Positions 5,278 to 5,313 of a stretch of 5,313 bases of DNA are shown here, piece by piece. A program made the translations under genes and the position numbers. The first letter of the stretch is position 1, and each line of letters begins with the position of its first letter. The stretch covers positions 1 to 5,313 of the forward strand of contig JALUTE010000269.1 of assembly GCA_027058255.1 (NCBI GenBank), in the 5' to 3' direction. Origin of the DNA: Methyloligella sp. GTDB lineage: Bacteria > Pseudomonadota > Alphaproteobacteria > Rhizobiales > JALUTE01. The notes beneath the pieces were generated by a model. It worked only from the letters and a program-made list of their open reading frames with translations. It had not been told where the DNA came from and ran no database searches.

Positions 5278-5313
5278 GAACGGCGCCGCGCAGGGAGGGC
5301 CGGGGCGCCGTTC
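5278..5313. terminator. Perfect 10-bp inverted repeat at the window edge, possible terminator
   Basis: GAACGGCGCC (5278-5287) and GGCGCCGTTC (5304-5313) are exact reverse complements with a 16-base loop, and the stem could extend beyond the window. It may end a transcript coming from outside. On the minus strand no T-tract follows (GTGTAACG), and on the plus strand the following bases are not visible. Confidence 0.35.

Overview
The window looks like a chromosomal segment of a GC-rich alphaproteobacterium, possibly Hyphomicrobiales or Rhodospirillales. The reasons are the high GC with strong G/C preference at third codon positions, the alphaproteobacterial type of Rieske N-terminus, and a HemF of the short type ending in a W-P. 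No mobile element, tRNA, rRNA or CRISPR is visible.

Left part (1-2558) is metabolism. The first 36 codons of petA (Rieske iron-sulfur subunit of cytochrome bc1) run leftward off the edge. After a 371-base intergenic region, hemF (oxygen-dependent coproporphyrinogen III oxidase) runs rightward. It is followed 65 bases later by a zinc-dependent medium-chain alcohol dehydrogenase of the 6-hydroxyhexanoate-dehydrogenase-like group. petA and hemF are divergent, and both relate to haem and respiratory electron transport.

Right part (2624-5313) is a leftward cluster of four small exported proteins, convergent with the dehydrogenase. In transcription order they are: a His/Met-rich periplasmic protein (4725-5075), a DUF411/CopG-like protein with a CxCC motif (3995-4435), a periplasmic single-domain HMA protein with CPFC (3517-3807), and a predicted outer-membrane beta-barrel of the phenol-degradation MetA type (2624-3490). 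All four have an N-terminal signal peptide, and three carry recognisable metal ligands. The set looks like periplasmic handling of a thiophilic metal. Copper is the best guess from DUF411 and the Met-rich protein. No inner-membrane pump or regulator gene lies in the window.

The most informative non-coding signal is a MerR-type promoter/operator (about 3875-3906, minus strand) just upstream of the HMA-barrel pair. It has TTGACA, a CCGTA-N6-TACGG dyad inside an over-long 19-20 base spacer, and an AAGG-containing -10 region, and it closely resembles the classical mer operator. The His/Met-rich gene has two in-frame starts, the upstream one sitting in the loop of a perfect 7-bp hairpin. Both the barrel and the His/Met-rich protein are predicted to begin with His-Gly-Pro after signal cleavage, an unusual coincidence for a metal cluster.
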